The position numbers and the translations under genes were made by a program. The notes under the pieces are model-generated. The model was not told where the DNA came from. It was given only the letters and a program-made list of their open reading frames with translations, and did not search any database. A stretch of DNA of 64,000 nucleotides, from assembly GCF_963576545.1 (NCBI RefSeq), contig NW_026870594.1, forward strand, positions 186,001 to 250,000, written 5' to 3'. This stretch comes from Limanda limanda (Eukaryota; Chordata; Actinopteri; Pleuronectiformes; Pleuronectidae). Positions 61,026 to 64,000 of this stretch are shown one piece after another (position 1 is the stretch's first letter; the number at the start of each line of letters is the position of its first letter).

Positions 61026-64000
61026 AGGAGAAAGAGATATTCTTGAATAACTTTTTTTGTGAAGGTCGGAGAGACTTGGAAAGTGGTTGCATCTGGACTA
61101 ATTTGGGTCCTGCGGATCGATTGGTACCATCCCCGAGCTTGTACGACCTTCGGAAGAGGTCGACCGACGAAATTCCCCCAAATCTGAGGAGATATTCTTG
61201 AATAACTTTTTTTGTGAAGGTCGGAGAGACTTGCAAGTAGGCTCTACCCCCACTAAATGGGATTGCGCGCATCGATCGGTACCATCCTTGAGCTTCTCCG
61301 ACTTTCGGAAGGGTTAGGGTTAGGGATGAAAGCACATAGGAGAAAGAGATATTCTTGAATAACTTTTTTTGTGAAGGTCGGAGAGACTTGCAAGTAGGCT
61401 CTACCCCCACTAAATGGGGTAGCGCGCATCGATCGGTACCATCCTTGAGCTTCTCCGACTTTCGGAAGGGTTAGGGTTAGGGTTAGGGATGAAAGCACAT
61501 AGGAGAAAGAGATATTCTTGAATAACTTTTTTTGTGAAGGTCGGAGAGACTTGCAAGTAGGCTCTACCCCCACTAAATGGGGTAGCGCGCATCGATCGGT
61601 ACCATCCTTGAGCTTCTCCGACTTTCGGAAGGGTTAGGGTTAGGGTTAGGGATGAAAGCACATAGGAGAAAGAGATATTCTTGAATAACTTTTTTTGTGA
61701 AGGTCGGAGAGACTTGCAAGTAGGCTCTGCCCCCACTAAATGGGGTAGCGCGCATCGATCGGTACCATCCTTGAGCTTCTCCTACTTTCGGAAGGGTTAG
61801 GGTTAGGGTTAGGGATGAAAGCACATAGGAGAAAGAGATATTCTTGAATAACTTTTTTTGTGAAGGTCGGAGAGACTTGGAAAGTGGTTGCATCTGGACT
61901 AATTTGGGTCCTGCGGATCGATTCGTACCATCCCCGAGCTTGTACGACCTTCGGAAGAGGTCGACCGACGAAATTCCCCCAAATCTGAGGAGATATTATT
62001 GAATAACTTTTTTTGTGAAGGTCGGAGAGACTTGCAAGTAGGCTCTACCCCCACTAAATGGGGTAGCGCGCATCGATCGGTACCATCCTTGAGCTTCTCC
62101 GACTTTCGGAAGGGTTAGGGTTAGGGTTAGGGATGAAAGCACATAGGAGAAAGAGATATTCTTGAATAACTTTTTTTGTGAAGGTCGGAGAGACTTGGAA
62201 AGTGGTTGCATCTGGACTAATTTGGGTCCTGCGGATCGATTGGTACCATCCCCGAGCTTGTACGACCTTCGGAAGAGGTCGACCGACGAAATTCCCCCAA
62301 ATCTGAGGAGATATTCTTGAATAACTTTTTTTGTGAAGGTCGGAGAGACTTGCAAGTAGGCTCTACCCCCACTAAACGGGGTTGCGCGCATCGATCGGTA
62401 CCATCCTTGAGCTTCTCCGACTTTCGGAAGGGTTAGGGTTAGGGTTAGGGATGAAAGCACATAGGAGAAAGAGATATTCTTGAATAACTTTTTTTGTGAA
62501 GGTCGGAGAGACTTGCAAGTAGGCTCTACCCCCACTAAATGGGGTAGCGCGCATCGATCGGTACCATCCTTGAGCTTCTCCGACTTTCGGAAGGGTTAGG
62601 GTTAGGGTTAGGGATGAAAGCACATAGGAGAAAGAGATATTCTTGAATAACTTTTTTTGTGAAGGTCGGAGAGACTTGCAAGTAGGCTCTACCCCCACTA
62701 AATGGGGTAGCGCACATCGATCGGTACCATCCTTGAGCTTCTCCGACTTTCGGAAGGGTTAGGGTTAGGGTTAGGGATGAAAGCACATAGGAGAAAGAGA
62801 TATTCTTGAATAACTTTTTTTGTGAAGGTCGGAGAGACTTGCAAGTAGGCTCTACCCCCACTAAATGGGGTAGCGCGCATCGATCGGTACCATCCTTGAG
62901 CTTCTCCGACTTTCGGAAGGGTTAGGGTTAGGGTTAGGGATGAAAGCACATAGGAGAAAGAGATATTCTTGAATAACTTTTTTTGTGAAGGTCGGAGAGA
63001 CTTGGAAAGTGGTTGCATCTGGACTAATTTGGGTCCTGCGGATCGATTGGTACCATCCCCGAGCTTGTACGACCTTCGGAAGAGGTCGACCGACGAAATT
63101 CCCCCAAATCTGAGGAGATATTCTTGAATAACTTTTTTTGTGAAGGTCGGAGAGACTTGCAAGTAGGCTCTACCCCCACTAAATGGGGTTGCGCGCATCG
63201 ATCGGTACCATCCTTGAGCTTCTCCGACTTTCGGAAGGGTTAGGGTTAGGGTTAGGGATGAAAGCACATAGGAGAAAGAGATATTCTTGAATAACTTTTT
63301 TTGTGAAGGTCGGAGAGACTTGCAAGTAGGCTCTACCCCCACTAAATGGGGTAGCGCGCATCGATCGGTACCATCCTTGAGCTTCTCCGACTTTCGGAAG
63401 GGTTAGGGTTAGGGTTAGGGATGAAAGCACATAGGAGAAAGAGATATTCTTGAATAACTTTTTTTGTGAAGGTCGGAGAGACTTGGAAAGTGGTTGCATC
63501 TGGACTAATTTGGGTCCTGCGGATCGATTGGTACCATCCCCGAGCTTGTACGACCTTCGGAAGAGGTCGACCGACGAAATTCCCCCAAATCTGAGGAGAT
63601 ATTCTTGAATAACTTTTTTTGTGAAGGTCGGAGAGACTTGCAAGTAGGCTCTACCCCCACTAAATGGGGTTGCGCGCATCGATCGGTACCATCCTTGAGC
63701 TTCTCCGACTTTCGGAAGGGTTAGGGTTAGGGTTAGGGATGAAAGCACATAGGAGAAAGAGATATTCTTGAATAACTTTTTTTGTGAAGGTCGGAGAGAC
63801 TTGCAAGTAGGCTCTACCCCCACTAAATGGGGTAGCGCGCATCAATCGGTACCATCCCTGAGCTTCTCCGACTTTCGGAAGGGTTAGGGTTAGGGTTAGG
63901 GATGAAAGCACATAGGAGAAAGAGATATTCTTGAATAACTTTTTTTGTGAAGGTCGGAGAGACTTGAAAAGTGGTTGCATCTGGACTAATTTGGGTCCTG
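61026..64000 (+). repeat. 3,369-bp higher-order repeat, copy 2, cut by window edge
   Basis: B units start at 61026, 61827, 62145, 62952, 63433 and 63914. The short A in the first run is the first unit (near 61,318), not the fourth as in copy 1, so the two losses of TTAGGG look independent or one has moved by exchange. Near 63,843 it carries ATCAATCGG with ATCCCTGAG, absent from copy 1 but matching the 5,139-bp family at an offset of 40,627 bp. Confidence 0.92.
63914..64000 (+). repeat. B unit truncated by the window edge (87 of 155 bp)
   Basis: The last unit is a B with the GAAAAG marker, ending in GGGTCCTG. Its equivalents at 23287, 28426 and 36645 have the same marker in the same module position. 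The array continues beyond the window. Confidence 0.95.

Larger units (their letters stand above)
1..64000 (+). repeat. Subtelomere-type satellite array of two monomers (163-bp A, 155-bp B)
   Basis: The entire window is a head-to-tail tandem array. With GATATTC fixed at monomer position 11, it resolves into 308 A units and 90 B units with no unexplained base. Length changes are limited to 14 A units of 157 bp (one TTAGGG fewer) and two A units of 162 bp (six instead of seven T near 21,862 and 25,208). All units share one orientation. Point variants are shared between distant units and define nested higher-order repeats. The telomeric blocks, the lack of genes and the length fit eukaryotic subtelomeric heterochromatin; that placement is inferred because no flank is present. 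A pericentromeric or interstitial block is the alternative. No promoter, tRNA, rRNA or transposon sequence is visible anywhere in it. Confidence 0.97.

Noticed and set aside
709..63980. Overlapping minus-strand open reading frames of 60 to 320 codons throughout the window
   Set aside because: They repeat with the monomer, overlap in all frames as 163 bp shifts the frame by one, begin mostly at a GTG that overlaps the TAG stop of the next frame, and contain translated telomeric repeat. There is no family match that I recognise, and frame is not protected against the TTAGGG or T indels except where the change is a multiple of three.
1..64000. CRISPR array
   Set aside because: Both the repeated and the intervening parts recur; there are no unique spacers, the period is far too long and no cas-like gene is present.
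1..64000. Repeat-induced point mutation of a fungal type
   Set aside because: The recurrent changes are at CpG rather than CpA to TpA, and the units remain highly similar, which RIP would not allow.
1..64000. Ribosomal DNA spacer or 5S array
   Set aside because: No rRNA segment is present in any unit.

Overview
The whole 64,000-base window is one uninterrupted tandem satellite array. I see no protein-coding gene, no RNA gene and no unique sequence. Every base falls in one of two related monomers in the same orientation. Type A is 163 bp and carries a short telomeric block, (GGGTTA)3GGG. Type B is 155 bp and has no telomeric block. Setting each GATATTC at monomer position 11, I count 308 A units and 90 B units. 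The count includes 14 A units of 157 bp that lack one TTAGGG, two A units of 162 bp that lack one T, and a last B unit cut by the window edge after 87 bases. These lengths add up to exactly 64,000 bp.

The organism is a eukaryote with TTAGGG-type telomeric DNA. This motif is used by vertebrates, many other animals, filamentous fungi, trypanosomatids and some plants, so the sequence alone does not give the species. A gene-free satellite of tens of kilobases with telomeric blocks in every unit fits a subtelomere, or less likely an interstitial telomeric heterochromatin block. The G-rich strand is always the + strand, so if the array lies beside a telomere in native orientation the chromosome end is to the right. 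Neither edge of the array is in the window.

Layout, written as the number of A units before each B. Positions 1-15,267 are dense A/B mixtures with a 1,606-bp module seen four times and a 3,858-bp tandem duplication. Positions 13,986-22,324 hold a diverged, indel-bearing further copy. Positions 22,325-31,476 hold two copies of a 5,139-bp higher-order unit, and a third begins at 36,164. Positions 31,477-48,906 hold six copies of a 799-bp cassette (marked B, three A, BamHI-marked B) separated mostly by long A runs. Positions 48,907-51,987 are a 1,622-bp duplication. Positions 51,988-57,175 are mostly pure A runs of 11 and 17 units. Positions 57,657-64,000 are a 3,369-bp tandem duplication that runs off the edge and brings back variants first seen at 16-24 kb.

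Nothing here works as a gene set. The interest lies in how the array is built: a telomere-block-bearing monomer derived from or paired with a telomere-free one, one minimal quadruplex motif per nucleosome-sized unit, nested higher-order repeats that allow the order of duplications to be read, and recurrent CpG transitions that suggest methylation. Many overlapping reading frames of up to 320 codons exist on the minus strand, but they are products of the repeat arithmetic and are not annotated as genes.
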